Source of the DNA: Streptomyces minutiscleroticus
GTDB lineage: Bacteria > Actinomycetota > Actinomycetes > Streptomycetales > Streptomycetaceae
Assembly (NCBI RefSeq): GCF_014650875.1
Contig: NZ_BMVU01000002.1
Coordinates: 372,001 to 436,000 of the forward strand
Direction: 5' to 3'
Length of the DNA stretch: 64,000 nucleotides
Shown piece after piece: positions 1-8,439 of the stretch; the first letter of the stretch is position 1, and the number at the start of each line of letters is the position of its first letter. Below the pieces are notes generated by a model. That model did no database searches and was not told where the DNA came from. It saw only the letters and a program-made list of their open reading frames with translations. Position numbers and translations under genes: made by a program.

Positions 1-343
1 CTCAGAACGTCACTGTGGGGTCCTCCTGCATCTGCACCATATCCACGGCATGCCCCGCTCAACACCGAATCCGGAAGAACGACTCACTGCAAGTGAGAGC
101 ATGATCAACACAGCGTGAGCCATTTCGGCTCCAACTCCAGTTCGAATTCCGGGTTTTGGCGGGGCCGGAGGTCTTGACAACCGAATTGGTCTGGACCAAA
201 TCTGTACCCCGGGCGGCGACGGTCACCGTCCTTCCGCACCCGGACGACGGCCGCCGCCGTCCCCTTCTCTCTCCTCCCCTCCCTTCCCCTCCACACCTCT
301 TCCTCCTTCTCCCCCTCCTCCCCCACTCCTCCCGGAGGTCCCA
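1..343. other. Intergenic region at left edge, upstream of chitinase gene
   Basis: No credible gene is visible here. The stretch holds a TTGACA-like hexamer at 174-179 and a DasR-like palindrome at 186-199. A pyrimidine-rich tract (about 255-330) leads to the chitinase ribosome binding site, and becomes C/T-only in long runs on the top strand. Confidence 0.6.
174..201 (+). promoter_or_regulatory. DasR-like operator (dre) overlapping the chitinase promoter
   Basis: Positions 186-199 read TTGGTCTGGACCAA, an inverted repeat broken only at the two central bases. It closely matches the TGGTCTAGACCA core of dre sites bound by DasR, the GlcNAc-responsive GntR repressor of Streptomyces chitinase genes. 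TTGACA lies at 174-179, so the operator would cover the spacer and -10 region. A clean -10 hexamer is not obvious. Regulation by DasR is inferred from the motif and the chitinase downstream. Confidence 0.7.
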
Positions 344-2074
344 GTGGACCGCGTGTCACCCATGCCCCCGCACCCCCTCCGCAGACGGGGCCGCACCCTG
401 GCCGGCGCCCTCGCCGCCGTGCTGTCCGCCTCCGCCCTCTCCCTCACCGGCCTGGCGGGCCAGGCCGCGGCCGCCGACGTCGACAACGCCGCGAACGGTG
501 GCTACGAGTCCGGCCTCACCGGCTGGACGTGCTCCGCCGGCAGCGGCACCACCGTCTCCTCCCCCGTGCACGGCGGCTCGGCCGCGCTCAGGGCCACGCC
601 GGGCGGCCAGGACAACGCCCGCTGCAGCCAGACGGTGCGGGTCGCGCCGAACTCCACGTACACGCTGAGCGCGTGGGTCCAGGGCGGCTACGCCTACCTG
701 GGCGCCACCGGCACCGGGACGACGGACGTGTCCACCTGGACCCCCGACTCCTCCTCCTGGAAGCAGCTGCGCACGACCTTCACCACGGGCGCGAACACGA
801 CCTCGGTGACGGTCTACACGCACGGCTGGTACGGGCAGGCCGCGTACTTCGCCGACGACCTCTCGGTGGTCGGCCCGTCCGGCGGCGGCACCGGCACCCC
901 CGCCCCCACGGTCCCCTCCGCGCCCGCCGGCCTGACCGCGCCCGCCAGGACCTCCACGTCCATATCCCTGGCGTGGAACGCGGTGTCCGGCGCGACCGGC
1001 TACAACGTCTACCGCGACGGCACGAAGGTGCAGGCGGTGACCGGCACCTCGGCGACGGTCACCGGACTGACGGCGTCCACCTCGTACTCCTTCCAGGTCA
1101 CCGCCACGAACGCGGCCGGCGAGTCCGCGAAGTCGGCGGCCGTGACCGCCACGACCTCGTCCGCGGGCACCGGCGGCGACGGCACCGCCCTGCCCAAGCA
1201 CGCGGTGACCGGGTACTGGCAGAACTTCAACAACGGCGCGGCCGTGCAGAAGCTGTCCGACGTCCAGTCCCAGTACGACATCATCGCGGTGGCCTTCGCC
1301 GACGCGACGTCGACGCCGGGCGCGGTGTCCTTCACCCTGGACTCGGCGGGCCTGAACGGCTACACCGTCGACCAGTTCAAGGCGGACATCAAGGCCAAGC
1401 AGGCGGCCGGCAAGAAGGTGATCATCTCGGTCGGCGGCGAGAAGGGCACGGTCGCGGTCAACAGCTCCGCGTCCGCGACCGCCTTCGCCGACTCGGTGTA
1501 CTCCCTGATCCGGACCTACGGCTTCGACGGCGTGGACATCGACCTGGAGAACGGCCTGAACTCGACGTACATGTCGCAGGCCCTGCGCACCCTCTCCGCG
1601 AAGGTGGGCCCGTCCCTGGTCATCACGATGGCCCCGCAGACCATCGACATGCAGTCGACGTCGAACGAGTACTTCAAGACGGCCCTGAACATCAAGGACA
1701 TCCTGACCGTCGTCAACATGCAGTACTACAACAGCGGTTCGATGCTCGGCTGCGACGGCAAGGTGTACAGCCAGGGCTCGGTGGACTTCCTCACGGCCCT
1801 CGCCTGCATCCAGCTGGAGGGCGGCCTGGCCCCGTCCCAGGTGGGCCTCGGCCTGCCGGCCTCCACCCGCGGCGCGGGCAGCGGCTACGTCTCCCCGACG
1901 ATCGTGAACAACGCCCTCGACTGCCTGACCAAGGGCACGAACTGCGGCTCCTTCAAGCCGTCGCGGACGTATCCGGACCTGCGCGGCGCGATGACGTGGT
2001 CCACGAACTGGGACGCGACGGCGGGCAACGCGTGGTCGAACGCGGTGGGCCCGCACGTGCACGGCCTCGGCTGA
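344..2074 (+). CDS. Secreted family 18 chitinase with CBM and fibronectin III domain
   Basis: Extracellular endo-acting chitinase, 576 aa. Residues 1-43 form a signal peptide with an arginine-rich start and an AAA cleavage region. About 45-178 is a beta-sandwich carbohydrate-binding module (NGGYESGLTGW start, FADDLSVVG end). About 187-272 is a fibronectin III domain, and 283-570 is the GH18 barrel. The catalytic DxxDxDxE signature is FDGVDIDLE at 394-402, with Glu402 the proton donor. The GTG at 344 is chosen because GGAGG lies five bases upstream; an ATG at 362 is possible. The module order is typical of Streptomyces chitinases. A DasR-like operator precedes it and a strong hairpin follows. 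Confidence 0.93.
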   Translation: MDRVSPMPPHPLRRRGRTLAGALAAVLSASALSLTGLAGQAAAADVDNAANGGYESGLTGWTCSAGSGTTVSSPVHGGSAALRATPGGQDNARCSQTVRVAPNSTYTLSAWVQGGYAYLGATGTGTTDVSTWTPDSSSWKQLRTTFTTGANTTSVTVYTHGWYGQAAYFADDLSVVGPSGGGTGTPAPTVPSAPAGLTAPARTSTSISLAWNAVSGATGYNVYRDGTKVQAVTGTSATVTGLTASTSYSFQVTATNAAGESAKSAAVTATTSSAGTGGDGTALPKHAVTGYWQNFNNGAAVQKLSDVQSQYDIIAVAFADATSTPGAVSFTLDSAGLNGYTVDQFKADIKAKQAAGKKVIISVGGEKGTVAVNSSASATAFADSVYSLIRTYGFDGVDIDLENGLNSTYMSQALRTLSAKVGPSLVITMAPQTIDMQSTSNEYFKTALNIKDILTVVNMQYYNSGSMLGCDGKVYSQGSVDFLTALACIQLEGGLAPSQVGLGLPASTRGAGSGYVSPTIVNNALDCLTKGTNCGSFKPSRTYPDLRGAMTWSTNWDATAGNAWSNAVGPHVHGLG

Positions 2075-2094
2075 ACCGCCCGCCCCGAACGACC

Positions 2095-2127
2095 CGGCCC
2101 CCGGCGCCCTCACGGCGCCGGGGGCCG
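2095..2127. terminator. Rho-independent-type hairpin after chitinase gene
   Basis: A perfect 14-bp stem (2095-2108 with 2114-2127) has a 5-base loop and starts 21 bases after the chitinase stop. It has no U-tract, as is usual in Streptomyces. Confidence 0.75.
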
Positions 2128-2331
2128 GTCGGCGTTCCCGCGGGCGGCCGGGGCACGGCGCCCGGCGGACCCGGGCGTGCGGTCCGGCGGCCGGGGGGCC
2201 GCACGCTCGTCCGCGGCACCGGGGCAGGCGGGCCGGCCGCCCGCCGCGAGCGGGTCCGGGGGCGGTGAAACATTTCCGGGGGGCCGCCGCATCAAGAGGG
2301 TGAGGGCGGCACCGGGAACACGGGGGACGGC

Positions 2332-2847
2332 ATGGGACAGGATCGCGCGAACGGCTACGCGGAGTTCGCGAGGGCGCGCACGGGGCACCTCTACCGGTCC
2401 GCCTGCCTGCTCACCGGCGGGGACACCCATCTCGCCGAGGACCTCGTGCAGGAGACGCTCGGGCGGCTGTACGTGAAGTGGGGGCGGGTGTCGCGGGCGG
2501 ACAACCCGGCCGCGTACGCGCAGACCGTGCTCACCCGGACGTTCCTCGCCCACCGGCGGCTGCGCAGCAGTGCGGAGCGGGCCACCGACGCCCTCCCCGA
2601 CGTCCCCGACCGGCGCGGCGCGGACGCCGACGCGTCCCTGCGGCTCACCCTCGTCGAGGCGCTGGGCCGGCTGCCCGCCAAGGACCGGGCGGTGGTGGTG
2701 CTCCGCTACTGGGAGGACCGCTCCGTGGAGGAGACCGCCGCCGCGATGAACGCCAGCTCGGCCGCCGTGCGCACCCGCTGCGTCCGCGCCCTCGCCCGGC
2801 TGCGGCTCCTGCTCGGCGAGGAGCTGGGCGAGTACGCGGCCTCCTGA
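2332..2847 (+). CDS. ECF sigma factor, SigE-family
   Basis: Group IV (ECF) RNA polymerase sigma factor, 171 aa. Region 2 starts near residue 8 (YAEFARARTGHLYRSACLLT) with the LAEDLVQETL segment that binds core polymerase. Region 4 spans about 110-165 (LPAKDRAVVVLRYWEDRSVEETAAAM), including the helix-turn-helix that reads the -35 element. The length is normal for the short SigE-like ECFs common in Streptomyces. It lies 108 bp upstream of a single-pass membrane protein on the same strand, the usual place for an anti-sigma or signal partner, so the two are probably co-expressed. Target promoters cannot be deduced. Confidence 0.88.
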   Translation: MGQDRANGYAEFARARTGHLYRSACLLTGGDTHLAEDLVQETLGRLYVKWGRVSRADNPAAYAQTVLTRTFLAHRRLRSSAERATDALPDVPDRRGADADASLRLTLVEALGRLPAKDRAVVVLRYWEDRSVEETAAAMNASSAAVRTRCVRALARLRLLLGEELGEYAAS

Positions 2848-2955
2848 GCCGTCCGTCCGCGTCCCGCCGTACCCCGGCCGCGGCGGTCCGGCGCAGCGGC
2901 CCGGCCGTCCGGCCCCACGCCCCCCGACCACCCTCTTCCGAAACGGTGATGTGCC

Positions 2956-4218
2956 ATGCCCGTCGAAACACGCGAAGACCCCTTCGAGGACCGGCTCGGC
3001 GACGCCCTGCGGCGGGCCGGCGGCTCCTTCGAGACGGACCGGGCCGCCCTGGCCGCCGGCGGCGCGGCCCGGGGGCACCGGGCGCTGCGGCGGCGCCGGG
3101 CCGCCGTCCTCACGGGCGGCGTCGCCGGCGTCGCGCTCCTGGGCGTGGGCGGCGCCCTGCTCGTGCCCGCGGGCTCGGGGGACGACGGGCAGCGGTCCGT
3201 GGCGGCCCGGCAGGCCACCCCCTCGCCCGGCCGGGAACCCGCCGCGGTGTCCGGGGCCGACCTGCTCCGCACGCTCAAGGGGCTGCTGCCCGAGGGCGGG
3301 GTCAGCGGGGAGCACGCGCGGGGCACGGACGAGGGGCTCACGCCGTACGCGCACGTCGTGTACGACGACGGCGAGGGCGGCGCGGCGGTGGAGGTGAGCC
3401 TCGGGCGGACCGAAGAGGCCGCCGCGTGCCCGGACCGGGTGTTCACCCCGTACGACTCCTGCGAGGAGGAGAAGCTGGACGACGGCTCGGCGCTGGTGCT
3501 CTTCCGGGGGTACGAGTACGCGGACCGCCGCGAGGACACCAAGCGCTGGTACGCGGAGCTCGTCACCCCGCAGGGGCAGCAGGTCACCGTGACCGAGTGG
3601 AACGCCGAGGAGGAGAAGGGCGCGCCGGTCAGCAGGGAGGAGCCGCCGCTGACGACCGCGCAGCTGGCGGAGATCGCCGCGGCGCCGGAGTGGCGCGAGG
3701 CCGTCGACGCCGTCCCGGGCCCCGGGGCGTCGGCTCCCGCGGGCACCGGCTCCGAGGCGCCTTCGGCCGCCGAGGGCACCGGCGTCCGGAAGACGCTCGC
3801 CGGGCTGATGCCCCGGGGTGTGAAGGTGGTCGCGGACGGGGGCCAGGCGCCCGAATACGCCTACGTGGTGGTCGACGACGGCAAGGGCGAGAGCTTCGTG
3901 CAGGTCAACGTGCAGCCCGACATCACGGAAACCCTGCCGCCCAACACGCGGAGCGTGGCGGACCAGCTCTTCGGGAGTGGTGCCGAGACCCTGCCGGACG
4001 GTACGAAGCTGACCACGCAGCAGGGACCCGGCGACGACAAGGGCCTGGGGCTGGTCATGTGGACCGTCGACACCATGCGTACGGACGGTCTGCGGGTCGT
4101 GGTCAGCGCCTTCAACTCCGGTTCGCAGGTCACCGGCCCGACCCGGGACACCCCCGCCCTCGGCATGGACGACCTGCGGAGGATCGCCACCAGCAAGGAG
4201 TGGGACCGGCTCCGCTAG
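2956..4218 (+). CDS. Single-pass membrane protein with duplicated extracytoplasmic domain
   Basis: 420 aa, function unknown. Residues 1-48 are predicted cytoplasmic and end in an arginine cluster (RRRR), 49-70 form one transmembrane helix, and the rest is outside. The outer part is two copies of one fold: lobe 1 (about 97-250) starts LLRTLKGLLPEG and ends near IAAAPEW, and lobe 2 (about 276-420) starts VRKTLAGLMPRG and ends IATSKEW. A Pro/Gly/Ala linker joins them. Because it follows an ECF sigma gene it may be the membrane regulator of that sigma, but it lacks a recognisable zinc anti-sigma motif. Its TAG stop lies inside the inverted repeat of the next element. Confidence 0.75.
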   Translation: MPVETREDPFEDRLGDALRRAGGSFETDRAALAAGGAARGHRALRRRRAAVLTGGVAGVALLGVGGALLVPAGSGDDGQRSVAARQATPSPGREPAAVSGADLLRTLKGLLPEGGVSGEHARGTDEGLTPYAHVVYDDGEGGAAVEVSLGRTEEAAACPDRVFTPYDSCEEEKLDDGSALVLFRGYEYADRREDTKRWYAELVTPQGQQVTVTEWNAEEEKGAPVSREEPPLTTAQLAEIAAAPEWREAVDAVPGPGASAPAGTGSEAPSAAEGTGVRKTLAGLMPRGVKVVADGGQAPEYAYVVVDDGKGESFVQVNVQPDITETLPPNTRSVADQLFGSGAETLPDGTKLTTQQGPGDDKGLGLVMWTVDTMRTDGLRVVVSAFNSGSQVTGPTRDTPALGMDDLRRIATSKEWDRLR

Positions 4219-4413
4219 TGCCGTGACCGGAAAGGTCTGCCGTGGGCTCGCGGCGTCCGGTGCGGTGCATCGCAAGGCGGAGGACCACCCTCGTACCGGG
4301 CGTACCCGGGTGGCTCCGACAACGCGGCGTGGGGGTCCCCCCTGCTCGAAGAGCCAGGGGGAGTGCCGTGCCGGGCGTCGTGAGCCGGTGCACCTTTCCG
4401 GTCACGGCACTAG
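4215..4413. mobile_element. MITE-like element with 22-bp perfect terminal inverted repeats
   Basis: A 199-bp segment is bounded by perfect 22-bp inverted repeats (4215-4236 and 4392-4413), both ending in CTAG. It has no transposase gene. Inside is a hairpin, CCCCCTG at 4338-4344 with CAGGGGG at 4355-4361, with further pairing in the loop. It sits between two convergent genes: the left repeat supplies the stop codon of the gene ending at 4218, and the right repeat ends 10 bp before the stop of the Nramp gene. CTAG or TA could be the target duplication. It probably also acts as a bidirectional terminator. Confidence 0.75.
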
Positions 4414-4422
4414 AAGCCGCCG

Positions 4423-5850
4423 CTAGAAGAACTCCGACCACGGCTGGTCCCAGACCTGCTTCACGCACAGGACGACGAACAGCACGCCCGCGACCGCCAG
4501 CATGGCGTTGCTCAGGACGCCGTTGCGCCATTCCCGGGGGGTGCGCGGGGAGTTGAGGAGCCACAGGAGGGTCAGGGCCAGGAACGGCATGAACGCCGCG
4601 CCCAGGACGCCGTAGAGGATGACCAGGCGGAAGGGCTGGCCCTGGAAGAGCAGGACCATCGGCGGGAAGGTCAGCCACAGCAGGTACGCGCGGAACGCCC
4701 AGGAGCGCTCCCGCCGGCCGGAGGCGACCTCCTCGGCCGAGGCTCCCCCGGCCGGCGCGGCGCTCCCGTCCCCGGTCCGCCCGCGCCCCCGGTAGCGGGC
4801 CACGAAGTCCGCCCACATCAGGCTCACCCCGTGCCAGACCCCGATCAGCGACGTGAAGGAGGTGGCGAAGAAGCCGATCAGGAAGAACCTGGCCGTCGCC
4901 GTGCCGTACTCGTCCTCCAGGATGTCGCCGAGCTGGATCAGGCCCTTGTCGCCGCTCGCGATGGCCACGTTCGCCGAGTGGAGCAGCTCCGCGCCGACGA
5001 ACAGCATGGCGATCACGAAGACGCCCGTCGTGATGTAGGCGACGCGGTTGTCGAGCCGCATCACCTTCATCCAGCCGGTGTCGGTCCAGCCCTTGGCGTT
5101 GACCCAGTAGCCGTACGCGGCCAGCGTGATCGTGCCGCCGACGCCGCCGATCAGGCCCAGGGTGTTGAGGACCGAGTCCTTCTCGTCGGGGAGGACCGGC
5201 AGGAGGCCCGCGAAGGCGTCGGCCAGGTTCGGGGTGACGCGGACCGCCAGGTAGACGGTGACGACGAACATGACGCCCACGAGGACCGTCATGACCTTCT
5301 CGAAGACCGCGTACTGGTTGAACCAGACGAAGACCAGGCCGACCAGGCCGCACAGGATGCCCCACCACTCCAGGCCCATGACGTCCGGGAAGAGCGCCTG
5401 CAGCGGCAGCGCGCTGGACGACATCGCCGCCGCGCCGTACACGAAGCCCCAGACCACCGCGTAGACGACGAAGAAGTACGTGGTCCAGCGGCCCAGGCTC
5501 GCCCAGCCGTCGAAGAGCGTGCGGCCGGTGGACAGGTGCCAGCGGCCGGCCGCCTCGGCGAGCGAGATCTTCACGACGCAGCCGATCACGGCGGCCCACA
5601 GGAGGGTGTAGCCGAAGTTGCTGCCCGCGACGAGCGTCGCCACCAGGTCGCCCGCGCCGACGCCCGTGGCGGCGACGACGACGCCCGGACCGATGTACTT
5701 CCAGCCGGCTTTCCGGGGGGAGGCCGCGGTCCCTCCCGTCGCGCTCCCTCCCGCCGCCGTCCCGGTGCCCTCGGGGCCGTCCGCCGTCCCGCCCGCACCG
5801 GTCGCAGTTCCGTCCGTGCCGCCCGCCCGGTCTCCAGTCGTCTCCGCCAT
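4423..5850 (-). CDS. Nramp-family metal-ion transporter, non-canonical motif
   Basis: Polytopic membrane protein of 475 aa with about eleven hydrophobic helices, related to Nramp/MntH proton-coupled divalent metal importers. The first helix reads GPGVVVAATGVGAGDLVAT, so the canonical DPGN metal-binding motif appears as GAGD. The helix 6 region reads TITLAAYGYWVNAKG instead of the usual MPH segment. Substrate may therefore differ from Mn/Fe. The first 30 residues are Gly/Thr/Ala-rich and disordered, with a second low-complexity loop near the middle. The ATG at 5850 (MAETTGDRAGG) is chosen; the longer frame to 5937 adds unlikely sequence. No strong Shine-Dalgarno site is visible. It stands alone. 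Confidence 0.82.
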   Translation of the reverse strand: MAETTGDRAGGTDGTATGAGGTADGPEGTGTAAGGSATGGTAASPRKAGWKYIGPGVVVAATGVGAGDLVATLVAGSNFGYTLLWAAVIGCVVKISLAEAAGRWHLSTGRTLFDGWASLGRWTTYFFVVYAVVWGFVYGAAAMSSSALPLQALFPDVMGLEWWGILCGLVGLVFVWFNQYAVFEKVMTVLVGVMFVVTVYLAVRVTPNLADAFAGLLPVLPDEKDSVLNTLGLIGGVGGTITLAAYGYWVNAKGWTDTGWMKVMRLDNRVAYITTGVFVIAMLFVGAELLHSANVAIASGDKGLIQLGDILEDEYGTATARFFLIGFFATSFTSLIGVWHGVSLMWADFVARYRGRGRTGDGSAAPAGGASAEEVASGRRERSWAFRAYLLWLTFPPMVLLFQGQPFRLVILYGVLGAAFMPFLALTLLWLLNSPRTPREWRNGVLSNAMLAVAGVLFVVLCVKQVWDQPWSEFF

Positions 5851-6173
5851 GCGGATCAAGAAAGCGTAAAGCGCGCGGGCGCACAAGAGGGCGTGCGGCG
5901 ACCGGCACGCGATGTCCACAGGTCCGGACGGCGGCACTTCGGTGCCCCTTGCTTTCCGGTCAGTTCACGGCGTCCGTGGCCTCCGCTCGCCCCTTTTCCT
6001 TGACCCGTACATGACCCTCGCGCACGATGAGCGCCACCCGCACCGGACCCGACGACCCCGCGGGGCCGGCGGCTCCGCACATGTTTCGCCCCGCACGTCG
6101 CACGGAAAGACCACCCCCCGCTCCACTCCGCCTCCGGAGATCCCGGACGCCCTGGAGAACGTAGGAGAACCCC
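5851..6173. other. Divergent intergenic region, Nramp gene / carboxypeptidase
   Basis: 323 bp with no credible gene. It should hold two divergent promoters. A TTGACC at about 5999 followed 17 bp later by CACGAT is a weak candidate for the rightward promoter. No repeat or operator stands out. Confidence 0.4.
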
Positions 6174-7517
6174 ATGCGACTCCGCATCCGCGGCAGGGCC
6201 GGCACCGCCCTGGCCGGACTGCTGGCCCTGGCCCTCGCGGGCCCTCTCGCCGCCACGGCGACCGACGCGGGCGCCACGAGCGCGAAGCGCCCGGCCGCCT
6301 CGGCGGACGACATCCGCCAGTACGAGATCCGGCTGCGCTCCGGCCCCGCCTCCCGTACGGCGATCCAGCGGGCCGGCGTCACCGTCGACGAGGCCGACGA
6401 GGAGACCGTCGTCGTGTCCGGACGGGCCGCCCAGATCGAGGAGCTGCGGCGGCTCGGGTACGAGGTGAGCCCGCTGGGCGCCGCGCCCGACCGGTCCGCG
6501 GGCGAGGACGGCACGCGCCTCTTCGACTTCCCCTCGGCCGACTCGCGCTACCACAACCACGCCGAGACGACGGCCGAGATCGACCAGCGCGTCGCCGCCC
6601 ACCCGGCCATCATGAGCAAGCGCGTGATCGGCAAGTCGTACCAGGGCCGGGACATCGTCGCGATCAAGATCAGCGACAACGTGGGGACCGACGAGTCCGA
6701 GCCCGAGGTCATGTTCACCCACCACCAGCACGCCCGCGAGCACCTCACCGTGGAGATGGCGCTGTACCTGATCCGCGAGCTGGGCGCCGGTTACGGCTCC
6801 GACTCGCGCGTCACGAACATGGTGGACAACCGCGAGATCTGGATCGTCCCCGACCTCAACCCGGACGGCGGCGAGTACGACATCGCCACCGGCTCCTACC
6901 GCTCGTGGCGCAAGAACCGCCAGCCCAACAGCGGTTCGTCGTACGTCGGCACCGACCTCAACCGCAACTGGGGCTACAAGTGGGGCTGCTGCGGCGGGTC
7001 CTCCGGGTCGACGTCCTCGGAGACCTACCGCGGCTCCGCGGCCGAGTCCGCGCCCGAGACCAAGGTCGTCGCCGACTTCGTGCGCAGCCGGGTCGTGGGC
7101 GGGAAGCAGCAGATCAGGGCGAGCATCGACTTCCACACCTACAGCGAGCTGGTGCTCTGGCCGTTCGGCCACACCTACTCCGACACCACCACCGGCATGA
7201 CGGCCGACGACCGCAACGCCTTCGCCGCGGTCGGGCAGAAGATGGCCGCCAGCAACGGCTACACCCCCCAGCAGTCCAGCGACCTCTACATCACGGACGG
7301 CACGATCGACGACTGGCTGTGGGGCAGCCAGAGGATCTTCGCCTACACCTTCGAGATGTACCCGTCGTCCGGCTCGGGCGGCGGCTTCTACCCGCCCGAC
7401 GAGGTCATCGAGCGGGAGACCGCCCGCAACCGCGACGCGGTGCTCCAGCTGCTGGAGAACGCCGATTGCATGTACCGCTCGATCGGCAAGCAGGCGCAGT
7501 ACTGCGCGCAGCCGTAG
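6174..7517 (+). CDS. Secreted zinc carboxypeptidase, M14 family
   Basis: Extracellular metallocarboxypeptidase of 447 aa that removes C-terminal residues from peptides. Residues 1-34 are a signal peptide, about 40-110 look like a propeptide, and the catalytic domain follows. Zinc ligands are visible as H186-A-R-E189 (QHAREH) and H321 in SIDFHTYSE, and the catalytic glutamate is E394 in TFEMYPS. The substrate-carboxylate segment [10 protein letters not shown] is intact. The GWG-CC-GG loop carries adjacent cysteines typical of Streptomyces M14 enzymes. The ATG at 6174 has GGAG nine bases upstream. It probably supplies amino acids from extracellular protein, and a perfect hairpin follows. Confidence 0.93.
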   Translation: MRLRIRGRAGTALAGLLALALAGPLAATATDAGATSAKRPAASADDIRQYEIRLRSGPASRTAIQRAGVTVDEADEETVVVSGRAAQIEELRRLGYEVSPLGAAPDRSAGEDGTRLFDFPSADSRYHNHAETTAEIDQRVAAHPAIMSKRVIGKSYQGRDIVAIKISDNVGTDESEPEVMFTHHQHAREHLTVEMALYLIRELGAGYGSDSRVTNMVDNREIWIVPDLNPDGGEYDIATGSYRSWRKNRQPNSGSSYVGTDLNRNWGYKWGCCGGSSGSTSSETYRGSAAESAPETKVVADFVRSRVVGGKQQIRASIDFHTYSELVLWPFGHTYSDTTTGMTADDRNAFAAVGQKMAASNGYTPQQSSDLYITDGTIDDWLWGSQRIFAYTFEMYPSSGSGGGFYPPDEVIERETARNRDAVLQLLENADCMYRSIGKQAQYCAQP

Positions 7518-7532
7518 CGGTCCGGCGGAGGG

Positions 7533-7562
7533 GAGGCCGGGAACCGCGCGGTTCCCGGCCTC
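7533..7562. terminator. Perfect palindromic terminator between convergent genes
   Basis: A 30-base perfect palindrome (GAGGCCGGGAACCGC arm) lies between the carboxypeptidase stop and the stop of the leftward acidic gene. It can serve both directions. Confidence 0.8.
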
Positions 7563-7574
7563 TACGGCCGTGCC

Positions 7575-8261
7575 CTACGCGACGGTCCCCTCGGCGGGCT
7601 CGTCCTCGGAGTCCGAGGACTTCGCGGACTCCGCCCGGTCCGCGGGCTCCGGCGCCTCCGCCTCGTCACCGCCGTCGTCGAAGTAGGCGTCCAGGACCTC
7701 GTCCAGGCTCGCCTCCCACTCCTTGTGGCGGGCCCTGGCCGTGGCCTCGATCTCGATCGGGTACCAGCGGCGGTCCGGCGTGTGCACCGTCAGCGTGAAC
7801 CGCCTGCCGAAGCGCGGCGACTCGGTCTCGACCGCGCCGATCTCGTCCCAGCGGAACTCGCACTCCTGGTCGTCCAGGCGCAGGCGTACGCCGTCGCGGT
7901 CGGCGCGGACCGAGGCGCGGCGGTCGGATGCCTCGAAGACCGGGCCGTCGTCGTCGGAGACGGCCCCGTCCTCGTCCTCGCTCTCCTCCTCTGCGTCCGC
8001 GCCGGGCACCGTGCCGGTGTCAGTGCCGGCGGCGGCCGCAGGGACGGCGGTGCCGGTGCCGCCGGCCTCCGCGGACGCGTCCGCGGCGGGGGAGGACTTC
8101 TCGGGCGTCTCCTCCGTCCCGGCCGTCTCCGCCGCCACCGCGTCCTCGGGCTCGGCGGCCTCCTTCTCGGCGGGGCGCGGGCCCGTGATGCCGGGGATGA
8201 ACGCCGGGTCGGCCGCGGCGCCCTGCAGGGGCTGGATGTTGGGTCCTATGCGCTGCTCCAC
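7575..8261 (-). CDS. Acidic conserved protein with C-terminal PH-like domain, unknown function
   Basis: 228 aa, not assigned to a known family. Residues 1-85 are a low-complexity acidic/alanine linker after a conserved-looking start (MEQRIGPNIQPL). About 105-190 form a compact beta-rich domain (VRLRLDDQECEFRWDEIGAVE, then RRFTLTVHTPDRRWYPIEIEA) that resembles bacterial PH-like modules. The C-terminus is again acidic. Start is GTG at 8261. A CATACT hexamer ends six bases before it, so the transcript may be leaderless. No signal peptide or membrane segment is seen, so it is probably cytoplasmic. It could bind a partner or membrane through the PH-like domain; this is inference. Confidence 0.7.
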   Translation of the reverse strand: MEQRIGPNIQPLQGAAADPAFIPGITGPRPAEKEAAEPEDAVAAETAGTEETPEKSSPAADASAEAGGTGTAVPAAAAGTDTGTVPGADAEEESEDEDGAVSDDDGPVFEASDRRASVRADRDGVRLRLDDQECEFRWDEIGAVETESPRFGRRFTLTVHTPDRRWYPIEIEATARARHKEWEASLDEVLDAYFDDGGDEAEAPEPADRAESAKSSDSEDEPAEGTVA

Positions 8262-8383
8262 GGCGGCAGTATGGACGACGCGCCTGTGGCCCCGCCAAGC
8301 AACCCCCGCATCCCGTGCGGAAAAAGAGCGCGTCCGTCGCGTACGTCCCGTACGGCACCGGCGGCGCGGACGTCCCGCACGGC

Positions 8384-8419
8384 ACGGCCGCCCCGTACGA
8401 AGGTGTACGGGGCGGCCGT
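8384..8419 (-). terminator. Terminator after GntP permease gene
   Basis: A 15-bp perfect stem (8384-8398 with 8405-8419) with a 6-base loop lies just downstream of the permease stop, the end of the leftward D-amino-acid operon. Confidence 0.75.
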
Positions 8420-8439
8420 CCCGCCGGGCGCGGCGCGCG

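Noticed and set aside
1..60. Short leftward frame ending at 2 (VDMVQMQEDPTVTF)
   Set aside because: It is bounded by stops within about 18 codons and has no ribosome site.
356..2113. Long open frames opposite and beside the chitinase gene
   Set aside because: Their composition (very rich in Arg, Gly, His and Val) is that of antisense shadows of high-GC coding DNA; the + strand frame has domains and a ribosome site.
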